A model generated the notes under the pieces. That model was not told the origin of the DNA. It saw only the letters and a list, made by a program, of their open reading frames with translations, and did not search any database. From Campylobacter aviculae (GTDB lineage Bacteria; Campylobacterota; Campylobacteria; Campylobacterales; Campylobacteraceae): a stretch of DNA of 64,000 bases. Positions 29,693 to 39,399 of this stretch are shown here, piece by piece (position 1 is the first letter of the stretch; every line of letters starts with the position of its first letter). The stretch spans positions 96,214-160,213 of the forward strand of contig NZ_NXMA01000004.1 in the NCBI RefSeq assembly GCF_005406215.1, in the 5' to 3' direction. The position numbers and the translations under genes are program-made.

Positions 29693-30267
29693 TGTGAAAT
29701 ACCTTGATAATGTTTAAGATTTTTAGCAATTTGATTTAAACTAGAGTTTTCATTAATTTGTGAAAGTAATATATCTGCTTGTTTTATTTTATTTTCTTTT
29801 AAGAGTTGATAAGCTTTAAAAACTTTATCATAGTCTTTTAAGAAAATGGAATTTTCTTCCAAAGAGGCAGAAATAATATTTTGCAAAAGAGGATTTACAT
29901 TAGAATTATCCTTAAGAGCTTGGATCTGACTTTTTAATTTTGTATTATTTGAATCATTGACAAATTTTTCCATAAGGAAAATTGCATAAAGATTTTCATT
30001 TTTTTGCTCGAGTTTATTTAAAAGATCTTGATCGTTAGGATTATTTAATAAACTTGTATAAATTCTATTACTCTCTTTTTCATTATATTCGTTTATTTTA
30101 GAGTTAATAAAACTAATTGCAAACCAAAGTATTAAGATTATAATCAGTAAAAATATATAGATTTTATATTTTTGTATAAATCTTTCACTTCTTATAAAAT
30201 TTTCTATAAACTTTTCTTCAGTATTAAATTCCGTTTTTATAGCTTTTAGGTTATCTTTCAATCTCAA
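29689..30267 (-). CDS. Single-pass membrane protein with periplasmic helical repeats, YfgM-like
   Basis: The 192-residue protein has a charged cytoplasmic N-terminus (1-34), one transmembrane helix (about 35-54, IYIFLLIIILILWFAISFIN) and a helical periplasmic part with TPR-like pairs (for example FKAYQLLKENKIKQADILLSQ). YfgM of E. coli, a SecYEG-associated chaperone helper, has this topology and also precedes bamB. The stop overlaps the next start by four bases. Homology to YfgM is suggested, not proven. Confidence 0.6.
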   Translation of the reverse strand: MRLKDNLKAIKTEFNTEEKFIENFIRSERFIQKYKIYIFLLIIILILWFAISFINSKINEYNEKESNRIYTSLLNNPNDQDLLNKLEQKNENLYAIFLMEKFVNDSNNTKLKSQIQALKDNSNVNPLLQNIISASLEENSIFLKDYDKVFKAYQLLKENKIKQADILLSQINENSSLNQIAKNLKHYQGISQ

Positions 30268-30360
30268 AATTCATCCTTTGAAAATTTTCTATGACATAAT
30301 ATTGTAACATAAAATTATAAATTCTAAAGAATACTCTAAATAATTTAAAGTTTTTTATGA

Positions 30361-30366
30361 TATAAT
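30361..30366 (+). promoter_or_regulatory. -10 box (TATAAT) upstream of gatC
   Basis: TATAAT in the context TGATATAATTT stands 44 bases before the gatC ATG and is preceded by A/T-rich DNA with a periodic T pattern. It would drive gatC-cvpA-fur-lysS-glyA. Confidence 0.5.
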
Positions 30367-30409
30367 TTTTCGAAAATCAAAATACAACATAAAAGGTTAC
30401 GATTTACAA

Positions 30410-30697
30410 ATGCAAATAGATGAGAAATTGCTTAGTAAGCTTGAAAAATTAAGTGCTTTAAAGATTGCAGAAGAGAAAAGAATCGAAGTGATTCAAGAGT
30501 TAAGCGAAATTGTAAATTTTGTTGATAAGCTTAATGAGTTAGATTTAAGTTTTTCCGAAATTACGATTAATACCATTAAAGGCGGAACGCCTTTTAGGGT
30601 GGATGAAGCTAGAGTTAGCAATGTGATCAATCAAGTTTTAGAGCATTCTCCAAAATACAGTGAGCATTTTTTTATTGTTCCTAAAATTATAGAATGA
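30410..30697 (+). CDS. gatC: Aspartyl/glutamyl-tRNA amidotransferase subunit C
   Basis: At 95 residues with the GatC layout (LLSKLEKLSALKI..., IVNFVDKLNELDLS, then the FRVDEARVSN segment) this is the small stabilising subunit of GatCAB, which converts Glu-tRNA(Gln) and Asp-tRNA(Asn) to the amidated forms. gatA and gatB are elsewhere. It is the first gene of a plus-strand run. Confidence 0.92.
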   Translation: MQIDEKLLSKLEKLSALKIAEEKRIEVIQELSEIVNFVDKLNELDLSFSEITINTIKGGTPFRVDEARVSNVINQVLEHSPKYSEHFFIVPKIIE

Positions 30698-30762
30698 TTA
30701 ACTGATTATTTAATACCTGTTTGTAAAATAAGTCAGTTTTAATTGTAGAGAAAGTGGTTAAG

Positions 30763-31323
30763 ATGAATTTTTATTGGTTTGATGCTTTTATTTTAGGTTT
30801 TACCTTGCTCTTGGGACTTAAAGGCATTATCAATGGTTTAATTAAAGAAATTTTTGGACTTTTGGGTATTATTGGAGGTGTTTTTGTAGCATCAAAGTAT
30901 GCATCGGAAGCTTCTGAGTTTATCCGAAACACTTTTTATAAAATAGATAACCAAAGTTTGGCAAATTTTGCAGGTTTTTTAGCTGTTTTGGTTATTTTTT
31001 GGATTTTTTGTCTTTTATTTGGAAATTTTCTTTCTAAATTATTAAAATTTAGCGGTTTAGGATTTTTAGATCGCATAGGAGGGTTTATTTTTGGTGGTAT
31101 GAAGGTGTTTTTGATATTTGCTATCTTGATTTTTTGTATAGCAAAAATCGATTTTTTAAATAATAAACTCAATAATTTTGCTAAAGATAGTTATACTTTA
31201 GAATTGCTTAAAAATGCTGGTTCATTTATTATGAATCAGTCTATAACAGAGAATGGTTTGCAAGAGGCGGGTAAAAATTTAAAAAGCATAGTAAATGATT
31301 TAAATGGCACTCAAGAGGAATAA
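30763..31323 (+). CDS. CvpA-family membrane protein
   Basis: The protein has four transmembrane segments in its first 130 residues, containing DAFILGFTLLLGLKGIINGLIKEIFGL at the start (shown in parts), LANFAGFLAVLVIFWI and the GFLDRIGGFIFGGMKVFL loop typical of CvpA. The family is linked to colicin V production and to cell-envelope stress. I use the ATG at 30763; a GTG three codons earlier is possible. Four bases separate it from fur. Confidence 0.85.
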   Translation: MNFYWFDAFILGFTLLLGLKGIINGLIKEIFGLLGIIGGVFVASKYASEASEFIRNTFYKIDNQSLANFAGFLAVLVIFWIFCLLFGNFLSKLLKFSGLGFLDRIGGFIFGGMKVFLIFAILIFCIAKIDFLNNKLNNFAKDSYTLELLKNAGSFIMNQSITENGLQEAGKNLKSIVNDLNGTQEE

Positions 31324-31326
31324 TAT

Positions 31327-31797
31327 ATGTTAATTGAAAATGTAGAGTACGATGTATTACTAGAAAGATTTAAAAAAATTTTAAGACAGGGCGGTCTTAA
31401 ATATACCAAACAAAGAGAAATATTATTAAAAACATTATATCACAGTGATACTCATCATACTCCAGAAAGTTTATATATGGAAATAAAACAAGTTGAGCCA
31501 AATTCAAATGTAGGAATTGCTACTGTTTATAGAACTTTAAATTTGCTAGAAGAAGCGGAAATGGTTACTTCCATCTCTTTTGGTTCAGCAGGAAAAAAAT
31601 ATGAGTTAGCCAATAAACCACATCATGATCATATGATTTGTAAAAATTGTGGTAAAATTATAGAGTTTGAAAATTCTATAATCGAGCGACAACAAGCTTT
31701 AATTGCTAAAGAATACAATTTTAAATTAACTGGGCATTTAATGCAACTTTATGGAATTTGTGGCGATTGTAATCAAAAAATTAAGGTAAAAATTTAG
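31327..31797 (+). CDS. fur: Ferric uptake regulator Fur
   Basis: The 156-residue regulator has an N-terminal winged helix (about 15-90, with [13 protein letters not shown] and [15 protein letters not shown]) and the metal-binding dimerisation domain, showing [16 protein letters not shown] (CxxC zinc site) and a second CGDC. Fur represses iron uptake genes when iron is abundant. The order with lysS and glyA downstream, one base apart from lysS, is the known C. jejuni arrangement, in which fur is transcribed from upstream promoters. Confidence 0.95.
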   Translation: MLIENVEYDVLLERFKKILRQGGLKYTKQREILLKTLYHSDTHHTPESLYMEIKQVEPNSNVGIATVYRTLNLLEEAEMVTSISFGSAGKKYELANKPHHDHMICKNCGKIIEFENSIIERQQALIAKEYNFKLTGHLMQLYGICGDCNQKIKVKI

Positions 31798-31798
31798 A

Positions 31799-33307
31799 AT
31801 GTTTGATAATATTTTAGAGCAACAAAGAATAGAAAAATCTAATGAATTTAAAAAAGCCGGAATCAATCCTTACCCGCATTTCTTAAGAAAAGAAATGTCT
31901 TTATTGGATTTTAAAACTAAATTTTCTTATGTATTACAAAGTGAAACAAAACGAGATGAAGAGCGTTTCGGAATTGTTGCTGGACGTTTAAAATTTTTAA
32001 GGATAGCTGGAAAATCTATTTTTGCAAATATAGAAGATGAAAATGAGAATTTGCAAATTTATTTCAGCAAGGATAGTATAGGAGAAGAACAATTTAATCT
32101 GCTTAAGAAAAATCTTGAGGTAGGAGATATTATTTTAGTAAAAGGTTTTCCGTTTGTGACAAAAACGGGTGAATTTAGTCTTCATGCAAGCGAGATAAAA
32201 CTTGCTACTAAGTCTATTATTCCATTGCCTGAAAAATATCATGGACTTACAGACATAGAACAACGATATCGCAAACGTTATGTTGATTTGATTATGAATT
32301 CGGAAGTAAGAAAAGATTTTTTAACTCGTTCTAAGGTTGTGAGTATTATTCGTCATTTTTTTGAAGATAAAGGATTTTTAGAAGTTGAAACACCCATGAT
32401 GCATCCAATTGCTGGCGGAGCAAATGCTAAACCTTTTATAACATTTCATAATTCTTTAAAGGTTGAAAGATTTTTAAGAATTGCACCAGAGCTTTATTTA
32501 AAAAGACTTATAGTTGGAGGTTTTGAAGCAGTTTTTGAAATCAATCGTTGCTTTAGGAATGAAGGTATGGATTTAACACACAATCCAGAATTTACTACCA
32601 TCGAGTTTTATTGGGCTTATCATGATTATAAAGATTTAATGGATCTTACAGAAGAGCTTTTTTCTTTACTTTTGAATCAATTAAATTTGGAAAAAGTTAT
32701 AGAATTTGATGGCCATAAAATTGATTTTTCAAAACCTTTTGAAAGAATTTCTTATAAAGAAGCTCTTAAAAAATATGGTGGATTAAACGATGAAGTCATA
32801 GAAGATAAAGATAAAATTTTAACTCAATTAAAATCTGATGGTTTTGAGGCTAACGAAAGATTAGATTTGGGACATTTACAAGCAGAATTATTTGATAATT
32901 ACGTAGAGGGCAAATTGATTAATCCAACCTTTATTACAGATTTCCCAATTTCAATTAGTCCACTTTCACGTCGTAGCGACGAAGATCCTAATATAGCTGA
33001 GAGATTTGAATTATTTGTTTGTGGAAGAGAATTAGCAAATGGTTTCAATGAGCTTAATGATCCTTTGGATCAATATGAAAGATTTTTAAAGCAAATAGAA
33101 GCAAAAAATGCAGGTAATGAAGAAGCTTGCGAGATGGATGAAGATTTTGTTAATGCTTTAGGTTATGGTATGCCTCCTACTGCGGGACAGGGAATAGGAA
33201 TTGATAGGCTTGTTATGTTATTAACCAATAAAAAATCTATTCGAGATGTTATTTTATTTCCGGCTATGAGACCATTAAAATCAGAATTAAAGGAGGGTAA
33301 AGAATGA
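31799..33307 (+). CDS. lysS: Lysyl-tRNA synthetase (class II)
   Basis: At 502 residues it has an N-terminal OB-fold anticodon domain (about 60-150) and a class II core with motif 2 ([20 protein letters not shown]) and motif 3 ([13 protein letters not shown] near the end). It charges tRNA(Lys). It begins one base after fur and overlaps glyA by four bases. Confidence 0.97.
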   Translation: MFDNILEQQRIEKSNEFKKAGINPYPHFLRKEMSLLDFKTKFSYVLQSETKRDEERFGIVAGRLKFLRIAGKSIFANIEDENENLQIYFSKDSIGEEQFNLLKKNLEVGDIILVKGFPFVTKTGEFSLHASEIKLATKSIIPLPEKYHGLTDIEQRYRKRYVDLIMNSEVRKDFLTRSKVVSIIRHFFEDKGFLEVETPMMHPIAGGANAKPFITFHNSLKVERFLRIAPELYLKRLIVGGFEAVFEINRCFRNEGMDLTHNPEFTTIEFYWAYHDYKDLMDLTEELFSLLLNQLNLEKVIEFDGHKIDFSKPFERISYKEALKKYGGLNDEVIEDKDKILTQLKSDGFEANERLDLGHLQAELFDNYVEGKLINPTFITDFPISISPLSRRSDEDPNIAERFELFVCGRELANGFNELNDPLDQYERFLKQIEAKNAGNEEACEMDEDFVNALGYGMPPTAGQGIGIDRLVMLLTNKKSIRDVILFPAMRPLKSELKEGKE

Positions 33308-34548
33308 GTTTAGAAAGTTTTGATCAAGAAATTTTTAATTTAGCAAATCAAGAATTAAAGCGTCAATGCGAGGGTCTTGAAATGATAGCAAGTGAAAATT
33401 TCACTTTACCTGAAGTTATGGAAATTATGGGAAGTGTATTGACAAATAAATACGCTGAAGGATATCCAAGTAAAAGATATTACGGTGGCTGCGAAGTTGT
33501 TGATGAGATAGAAAATTTGGCTATTGAGAGATGTAAAAAACTTTTTAAATGTAATTTTGCTAATGTTCAGCCTAATTCAGGATCTCAAGCTAATCAAGGT
33601 GTTTATGCAGCTCTTTTAAATCCAGGTGATAAAATTTTAGGCATGGATTTAAGTCATGGTGGACATTTAACTCATGGTGCCAAAGTAAGTTCTTCTGGAA
33701 AAATATATGAGAGTTTTTTTTATGGCGTAGAGCTTGATGGAAGAATTAATTATGAAAAAGTGAGAGAAATAGCTCGCATAGTTAAGCCAAAATTAATAGT
33801 ATGTGGTGCGAGTGCTTATGCTAGATTTATTGATTTTGCAAAATTCAGAGAAATTGCAGATGAAGTTGGTGCTTATCTTTTTGCAGATGTGGCACATATT
33901 GCAGGACTTGTTGTTGCAGGAGAACATCCTGATCCTTTTCCGCATGCTCATGTTGTAAGTTCAACCACTCATAAAACCTTAAGAGGGCCAAGAGGTGGCA
34001 TTATTATGAGTAATGATGAGGAGATTTCTAAAAAAATTAATTCAGCAATTTTTCCAGGAATTCAAGGCGGTCCGTTGATGCATGTAATTGCTGCTAAGGC
34101 CGTGGGTTTTAAATTTAATCTTAGTGAAGAGTGGAAAATTTATGCAAAGCAAGTTAGGAATAATGCTCAGGTTTTAGCTAAAGCATTGATGGATAGAAAA
34201 TATAAGCTTGTAAGTGATGGTACAGACAATCATCTTGTATTGATGAGCTTTTTAGATCGAGAATTTAGTGGAAAAGATGCGGATATGGCTTTAGGGAATT
34301 CGGGTATAACAGCAAATAAAAATACTGTCCCAGGCGAGACTAGAAGCCCATTTATAACTAGTGGATTAAGGCTTGGAACTCCAGCTCTTACTGCTAGAGG
34401 TTTTAAAGAGAAAGAGATTGAAATCGTTGCAAATTATATAGCAGATATTTTAGACGATATTAACAATGCTAATTTGCAAAAAGAAATTAAGAAGAAACTT
34501 GAAGTTCTTGCAAGTAATTTTATTATTTATGAAAAGGCTATGTTTTGA
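33304..34548 (+). CDS. glyA: Serine hydroxymethyltransferase
   Basis: The 414-residue PLP enzyme has [14 protein letters not shown], the substrate-binding [11 protein letters not shown], and the PLP-lysine motif [13 protein letters not shown] (about 222-234). It interconverts serine and glycine with tetrahydrofolate, the main one-carbon source. The 3' end overlaps the DUF1882 gene start by four bases. Confidence 0.97.
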   Translation: MSLESFDQEIFNLANQELKRQCEGLEMIASENFTLPEVMEIMGSVLTNKYAEGYPSKRYYGGCEVVDEIENLAIERCKKLFKCNFANVQPNSGSQANQGVYAALLNPGDKILGMDLSHGGHLTHGAKVSSSGKIYESFFYGVELDGRINYEKVREIARIVKPKLIVCGASAYARFIDFAKFREIADEVGAYLFADVAHIAGLVVAGEHPDPFPHAHVVSSTTHKTLRGPRGGIIMSNDEEISKKINSAIFPGIQGGPLMHVIAAKAVGFKFNLSEEWKIYAKQVRNNAQVLAKALMDRKYKLVSDGTDNHLVLMSFLDREFSGKDADMALGNSGITANKNTVPGETRSPFITSGLRLGTPALTARGFKEKEIEIVANYIADILDDINNANLQKEIKKKLEVLASNFIIYEKAMF

Positions 34549-35090
34549 TTTCACCTATGGATTTATCATTAATTAAAATAATTGGTAGTCATTATTATGT
34601 AATGCAAAATAGAATCGTAAATAAAGTAACGCATAGGGGACGTTTATTTTTTGATAAGTTTGAAAGAGTTGACGCACCTTTAAATTTGAGCGTTATTAGA
34701 GAACACGCGGCAAAAAAGATTGTTGTAGCACATGATTTAATAACAAAAGATAATAAGGTTGAGAATATTGTCTTTGATTATAATGGTTTTAATGCCGAGA
34801 GATTTTATCATCGTGCTCAACTCATTTTACGTGAAGAGGGTTTTATTAATTTTACGGCTTATAAAACAAAAACCCCAGGACATTTACACTTGTACATTCA
34901 TAAAGGACATACAGCTTTAAATGAGGGCTACTCTTTGGCGTCTAAGCTTTCTATGATGTTTGCAAGTAAAATGCCTGTAGAATGGAAGGTTTTTCCGAGT
35001 ATGGATGTTCCAAGGGAATTTAATATTTTAGTTTTACCTTATGAGGTTTATCAAAAAGAACGAGGTAGTTCTTGGTCTAAGCATATGTAA
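34545..35090 (+). CDS. DUF1882-family protein (Cj0403-like)
   Basis: A TTG at 34545, preceded seven bases upstream by AAAAGG, gives 181 residues; an ATG at 34557 lacks a good ribosome-binding site, so I prefer the TTG. The protein is soluble and rich in aromatic and basic residues, with [13 protein letters not shown] (about 109-121) as its most striking motif. It corresponds to an epsilonproteobacterial family of unknown function and is coupled to glyA by overlap. Confidence 0.75.
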   Translation: MISPMDLSLIKIIGSHYYVMQNRIVNKVTHRGRLFFDKFERVDAPLNLSVIREHAAKKIVVAHDLITKDNKVENIVFDYNGFNAERFYHRAQLILREEGFINFTAYKTKTPGHLHLYIHKGHTALNEGYSLASKLSMMFASKMPVEWKVFPSMDVPREFNILVLPYEVYQKERGSSWSKHM

Positions 35091-35104
35091 AAGAAAGGAA
35101 AGAT

Positions 35105-35941
35105 ATGGAAAATAAGAAAAATGATTTTGATGATATTATTTTAGAAAAGAGTAACAAAAGTGAAAAAATAAAAAAGATTCTTTTAAGAGTTATTGCTCTA
35201 GTAATTTTATTTTTAATCATCATGATAGTAATGAAACTGATTAATAATGGAAGCAATGATAATCAAAATCAAGCAATTTTACCTAGTGAGCCAATAAACA
35301 CTACTCAAGATAGTAATACAGACAATTCTTTTGAAAATATGTCAGTTTCTACAGATAATAATATAGCAGAAGATCAATTTGAAGCACTGAGAAAACAAAT
35401 TCAAGGAGATCAAAATGATACTAGTTCAGATACTAATATTTTAGATCAAAATCTTGATAATTCAAATTTTGCATTATCTGATCAAGACACCTTTGAAAAT
35501 TTAAATACTACAAATTCAGATGAGAGCGTTAATAATAAAGCCCCTAAAGTAGAAGAAAAGCCGAAAGAAAAAGAACAGGTTAAAAAACCTACTCCAGCAA
35601 AAGAAAAAGATGTTGTCAAACAGCCAAATAATACAAAACAAAACCAACAAAGTGCTAATGATTTATTTAAAAATGTAGATGCAAAACCTGTAAATCCGGA
35701 TGGTCTGGCTTCTGGGATTTATGTGCAAATTTTTTCTGTAAGTAATTTAGATCAAAAATCTAAAGAATTAGCAGCGGTTAGAAAAAAAGGTTATGAATAT
35801 AAACTTTATAAAACAACAGTTGCGGGCAAAGAGATAACTAAAGTTTTGATCGGGCCTTTTGAAAAAGCAGATATTTCAAAAGAGCTTGCTAAAATTCGAA
35901 AAGAAGTAGCTAAAGACGCATTTTCTTTCACTTTAAAATGA
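35105..35941 (+). CDS. SPOR-domain membrane protein
   Basis: This 278-residue protein has a short cytoplasmic N-terminus, one transmembrane helix (about 26-45), a long Asn/Asp/Gln/Lys-rich linker (50-195) and a C-terminal SPOR domain (about 200-278, SGIYVQIFSVSNL... KVLIGPFEKAD). SPOR domains bind denuded septal peptidoglycan, so a role in division or cell-wall remodelling is likely (FtsN/DedD-like position). It overlaps aroE by four bases and has a good AAAGGAAAG site. Confidence 0.85.
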   Translation: MENKKNDFDDIILEKSNKSEKIKKILLRVIALVILFLIIMIVMKLINNGSNDNQNQAILPSEPINTTQDSNTDNSFENMSVSTDNNIAEDQFEALRKQIQGDQNDTSSDTNILDQNLDNSNFALSDQDTFENLNTTNSDESVNNKAPKVEEKPKEKEQVKKPTPAKEKDVVKQPNNTKQNQQSANDLFKNVDAKPVNPDGLASGIYVQIFSVSNLDQKSKELAAVRKKGYEYKLYKTTVAGKEITKVLIGPFEKADISKELAKIRKEVAKDAFSFTLK

Positions 35942-36732
35942 AATTCTTAGCCGTTATAGGCAATCCTATTATGCATTCTAAATCGCCTAGAATGCATAAT
36001 AATGCTATCAAGCTTCTTGGTTTAAAAGGAGTTTATACTAGATATTGTTTTAATCAAAATTTGAATTTAAGAGAAGAATTATTCAAGTTGGGGTTTGATG
36101 CTGTAAATATTACCGCTCCTTTTAAGGAAAAAGCCTATGAGATTGCTGATTTTAGAGATAAATTTTCAAGCTATATCGGTTCTTCTAATACTCTTTATTT
36201 AAAAAATAATAAAATTTATGCTTATAATACCGATGGAATAGGTTTTTTAGAATCTATTAAAGAATTTAAAAATATTAAAAAAGCTTTGATTTTAGGAGCA
36301 GGTGGAACTGCTCTTGCATTAGCTTACATTTTAAAACAAAATGGAATACAAGTTTGTGTAGCTAATCGCAACGATAAAAAATTTCAGCGCTTTGATAATT
36401 CTTATCAAACTAGCCTTTATGAAAATTTAGAAGATTTTCATTTTGATTTAGTTGTTAATTCTACTTCTGCCGGTTTAATAGATGAAAATTTACCCTGCAA
36501 TAAGAATATTTTGGAGAAAATTTTAGTAAATGCACGTTTTGCTTTTGATGTCATTTATAGCAGAGAAACACCTTTTTATAAACTTTGTAAAAAATATGAT
36601 TTAAAAATAAAAAATGGACTTGAAATGCTCTTATGGCAAGGAGTTTTTGCTTTCGAGATTTTCTTTGAACTTAAAAACAAAAGAGAGGAAATAAAAAATG
36701 CAATGCTACAAGGTTTAAAATTATTAAGCTAA
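35938..36732 (+). CDS. aroE: Shikimate dehydrogenase
   Basis: The 264-residue enzyme starts FLAVIGNPIMHSKSPRMHN (shikimate-binding SxS), has NITAPFKEKAYE with the catalytic Lys (about residue 66), and the NADP-binding LILGAGGTALALAYIL. It reduces 3-dehydroshikimate. A perfect 11-base bidirectional hairpin follows. Confidence 0.95.
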   Translation: MKFLAVIGNPIMHSKSPRMHNNAIKLLGLKGVYTRYCFNQNLNLREELFKLGFDAVNITAPFKEKAYEIADFRDKFSSYIGSSNTLYLKNNKIYAYNTDGIGFLESIKEFKNIKKALILGAGGTALALAYILKQNGIQVCVANRNDKKFQRFDNSYQTSLYENLEDFHFDLVVNSTSAGLIDENLPCNKNILEKILVNARFAFDVIYSRETPFYKLCKKYDLKIKNGLEMLLWQGVFAFEIFFELKNKREEIKNAMLQGLKLLS

Positions 36733-36754
36733 ATATTGTATTTAAATTGGAGAA

Positions 36755-36781
36755 TAGAAAATTCTCAAAAAGAATTTTCTA
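36755..36781. terminator. Bidirectional hairpin terminator between aroE and the convergent lipoprotein gene
   Basis: TAGAAAATTCT and its exact complement enclose the loop CAAAA, followed on both sides by A/T runs. It lies between two converging stop codons. Confidence 0.8.
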
Positions 36782-36786
36782 AAAAA

Positions 36787-37659
36787 TTATTCAAATATTA
36801 TCACTCCATCTTGGTTTTCTTTTTTATTTTGATTATCTGAATTTTGATCCTCTCTTTTAATAGGAGTATTTTCAAAAGTATTATTTTTCTGAGTGGATGG
36901 TGTTTCTTCAAAAGATGTGTTTTCATTAAAGTTATTAAATTCGGCGGAATTTTTAGGTGTAGATTTTCCCATATCAATAGCCTTCGAGAGATTATTATAG
37001 AGTGAATTTAAGGTAGTTTTATAAAAAGTTAAAAAACCCTTATCAATTTCAAAAGCAGGATACTCTAAACCTTTATTAAGTTGAGTTGGAACTGTAGATA
37101 TAGTGGCTTTAAGCATATCAACCCCATCATCATTTTTTATAGGATAAACAAGCGAAACTAGAGAATCTAGTTTCGTATTACTTGAAAAATTGGTGGAATT
37201 TTGAGGATTATGTGTATCAATGAAACTTATTTTTCCTTGAAATTTAATACCTAGGTTTGATTTAATTGAATCCCCGCTCATTAGGCTACTCATTTTTTGC
37301 ACATCCTTTTCTTCTATATAAACATTAATCAAGCTTTTAAGAGTATAGTCAGAATCAGAATTTACTATTTTATAACCTTTTAATTTCGCAATCGTTACTA
37401 TTTGTTCTTCTAGATTTTGTTTTAAGAGTTCAAGTTCTTTTTCAATACGAATTTTAAGTACAGAATTTTCAAAATAATCAGAATAATTGTTATTTTGTTC
37501 TATTATAATCGGTTCGAGAGAAATTGTAACTCCAGTATCTATAGGTTCTATTTTTATTGGGACTTGAGGTTTAAAATTAGGCATGGAAACATTGACAAAA
37601 TTACTACTACTGCAAGCACTTAAAAATAAAAAAATAACAAATAGAAAATATTTTTTCAT
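36787..37659 (-). CDS. Lipoprotein, possibly HpaA-like
   Basis: The 290-residue protein has a signal peptide with lipobox FLSAC at residue 16, a folded part (30-225) and a disordered Asn/Lys-rich C-terminus (225-290). The stretch LEPIIIEQNNNYSDYFEN followed by a Lys/Glu helix and AKLKGYKI resembles the start of Helicobacter HpaA-type lipoproteins, but similarity by eye is weak. It is divergent from lgt, whose product adds the diacylglyceryl group to such lipoboxes. Confidence 0.65.
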   Translation of the reverse strand: MKKYFLFVIFLFLSACSSSNFVNVSMPNFKPQVPIKIEPIDTGVTISLEPIIIEQNNNYSDYFENSVLKIRIEKELELLKQNLEEQIVTIAKLKGYKIVNSDSDYTLKSLINVYIEEKDVQKMSSLMSGDSIKSNLGIKFQGKISFIDTHNPQNSTNFSSNTKLDSLVSLVYPIKNDDGVDMLKATISTVPTQLNKGLEYPAFEIDKGFLTFYKTTLNSLYNNLSKAIDMGKSTPKNSAEFNNFNENTSFEETPSTQKNNTFENTPIKREDQNSDNQNKKENQDGVIIFE

Positions 37660-37693
37660 TAGTTTTATCCTTTAAATCATAAAATAATATATA

Positions 37694-37699
37694 ATTATA
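37694..37699 (-). promoter_or_regulatory. -10 box for the HpaA-like lipoprotein gene
   Basis: The complement reads TATAAT here, 35 bases before the lipoprotein ATG, in the divergent gap shared with lgt. The surrounding DNA is entirely A/T, so other boxes are possible. Confidence 0.35.
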
Positions 37700-37719
37700 A
37701 CAAGTTTAAGTTTTTTTGC

Positions 37720-37725
37720 TATATT
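37720..37725 (+). promoter_or_regulatory. Extended -10 (TGCTATATT) upstream of lgt
   Basis: TGC directly before TATATT forms an extended -10 element, preceded by a T-run, 27 bases before the lgt ATG. Confidence 0.45.
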
Positions 37726-37751
37726 TTAAAAAATAAAAATTAGGAAAATAT

Positions 37752-38567
37752 ATGGAATTTTGGAGACATATTTATTCAAATTTTGATGTAGTTGCGTTCA
37801 GCATTTTTGGACTTAAAGTGCATTGGTACGGAATTATGTATGTCAGCGCCCTGCTTTTAGCTTTAGCTTTAGCTAAATTTTTTTCAAAAAAAATGAATAT
37901 GGGAATTAGTAATAAATGTTTAGATAGTTATTTTGTTTGGGTAGAAATCGGAGTAATTTTAGGCGCAAGGCTTGGATATATTTTAATTTATGATAATCAT
38001 ACAATGTACTATATTACTCATCCTTGGCAAATTTTTAACCCTTATATCAATGGCGAATTTGTAGGAATCCGCGGTATGAGTTATCATGGAGCTATTGTTG
38101 GTTTTTTGATAGCAACTTTTTTATTTTGTAAAAAACACAAAGAAAATCCTTGGAAATTTCTCGATTTAGTGGCTTTAAGCGTGCCATTGGCTTATGTTTT
38201 CGGACGTATTGGAAATTTCTTAAATCAAGAACTTTTTGGTCGCGTTACCGACATACCTTGGGGAATTTATGTAAACGGTGTTTTAAGACACCCATCTCAG
38301 TTATATGAGGCTTTTTTGGAGGGCATTGTTGTTTTTATTGTTGTTTATATGGCAAAATTAAAACAAACTTTTTGCGGAGAATTAATCATTGTTTATGCTT
38401 GTGCATATTCTTTAGCACGTTTTATTTGTGAATTTTTTAGAGAGCCCGATTTTGGAATAGGTTTTGTGCTATTTGGAATGAGTATGGGACAAATTTTAAG
38501 TTTGATTATGCTTTTTACTACTTTGTTATTTTATGTTTGGATAAAATTTAAAAAAGTAAATATTTAA
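37752..38567 (+). CDS. lgt: Prolipoprotein diacylglyceryl transferase
   Basis: The 271-residue inner-membrane enzyme has about seven transmembrane segments, [13 protein letters not shown] (about 115-127) and the Lgt signature [14 protein letters not shown] (about 155-168). It transfers diacylglycerol from phosphatidylglycerol to the lipobox cysteine of prolipoproteins, several of which are encoded in this window. Confidence 0.95.
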   Translation: MEFWRHIYSNFDVVAFSIFGLKVHWYGIMYVSALLLALALAKFFSKKMNMGISNKCLDSYFVWVEIGVILGARLGYILIYDNHTMYYITHPWQIFNPYINGEFVGIRGMSYHGAIVGFLIATFLFCKKHKENPWKFLDLVALSVPLAYVFGRIGNFLNQELFGRVTDIPWGIYVNGVLRHPSQLYEAFLEGIVVFIVVYMAKLKQTFCGELIIVYACAYSLARFICEFFREPDFGIGFVLFGMSMGQILSLIMLFTTLLFYVWIKFKKVNI

Positions 38568-38589
38568 TTTATATTAAAGATTATTGTAT

Positions 38590-38595
38590 TATAAT
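38590..38595 (+). promoter_or_regulatory. -10 box (TATAAT) of the frdCAB operon
   Basis: TATAAT within TTGTATTATAATC lies 40 bases before the frdC ATG, preceded by periodic T/A runs; AAAGGAG stands seven bases before the ATG. Confidence 0.6.
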
Positions 38596-38634
38596 CAAGA
38601 GTTTTTTTTAATTTCTTTTTACAAAGGAGTAAAG

Positions 38635-39399
38635 ATGAGTGAGCTTATCGAAGGGTATTTGGGTAAGAGCATTGAAGGTAAAAAAAGCAAAATGCCTGCA
38701 AAATTAGATTTTATCCAAAGTGCTTCAGGGCTTTTTTTGGGTCTTTTTATGTGGATGCATATGTTTTTTGTATCTACCATTTTAGTGAGTGAGGATTTTT
38801 TTAATTCTGTTGTCCATTTTTTAGAATTAAAATTCGTTTACAACAATCCTATAATGAGTTATATCACTTCTTTTTTAGCAGCCTGTGTTTTAGTGATATT
38901 TTTTGTTCATGCTTTATTGGCTATGAGAAAATTTCCTATTAATTTTCGTCAATATCAGATTTTGAGAATACATGCTAAAACAATGAAGCACAGTGATACT
39001 TCGCTTTGGTGGGTTCAAGCATTTACTGGATTTGTAATGTTTTTTTTGGGTTCTGCTCATCTTATTTTTATTATCACAAATGCAGATAAGATTAGTGGTA
39101 GTATGTCCGGAGATAGAGTAATAAGTCATTTTATGTGGCTTTTTTATGCTGTACTTTTAGTATGTGTGGAACTTCATGGTAGCATAGGTCTTTACAGACT
39201 TTGTGTTAAATGGGGTTGGTTTGAAGGCAAAAATGCAAAAGAAAGTCGAAAAAAACTCAAAGCCGCTAAATGGATAATCAGTATATTCTTTTTAGCATTA
39301 GGTGTTTTAAGTCTTTTGGCTTTTGTAAAAATTGGTTTAGAAAGTTACCAAAATTCAACCATTGCAATGATACAAACTTATAATGGAGCGAATTTATGA
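38635..39399 (+). CDS. frdC: Fumarate reductase cytochrome b subunit
   Basis: From the ATG at 38635 with AAAGGAG upstream, 254 residues form five transmembrane segments. His residues positioned for two haems are seen in [30 protein letters not shown] and ELHGSIGLY, the dihaem pattern of epsilonproteobacterial (Wolinella-type) FrdC. The subunit anchors FrdAB and takes electrons from menaquinol. It overlaps frdA by four bases. In-frame codons upstream of 38635 lie in the promoter and are not used. Confidence 0.94.
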   Translation: MSELIEGYLGKSIEGKKSKMPAKLDFIQSASGLFLGLFMWMHMFFVSTILVSEDFFNSVVHFLELKFVYNNPIMSYITSFLAACVLVIFFVHALLAMRKFPINFRQYQILRIHAKTMKHSDTSLWWVQAFTGFVMFFLGSAHLIFIITNADKISGSMSGDRVISHFMWLFYAVLLVCVELHGSIGLYRLCVKWGWFEGKNAKESRKKLKAAKWIISIFFLALGVLSLLAFVKIGLESYQNSTIAMIQTYNGANL

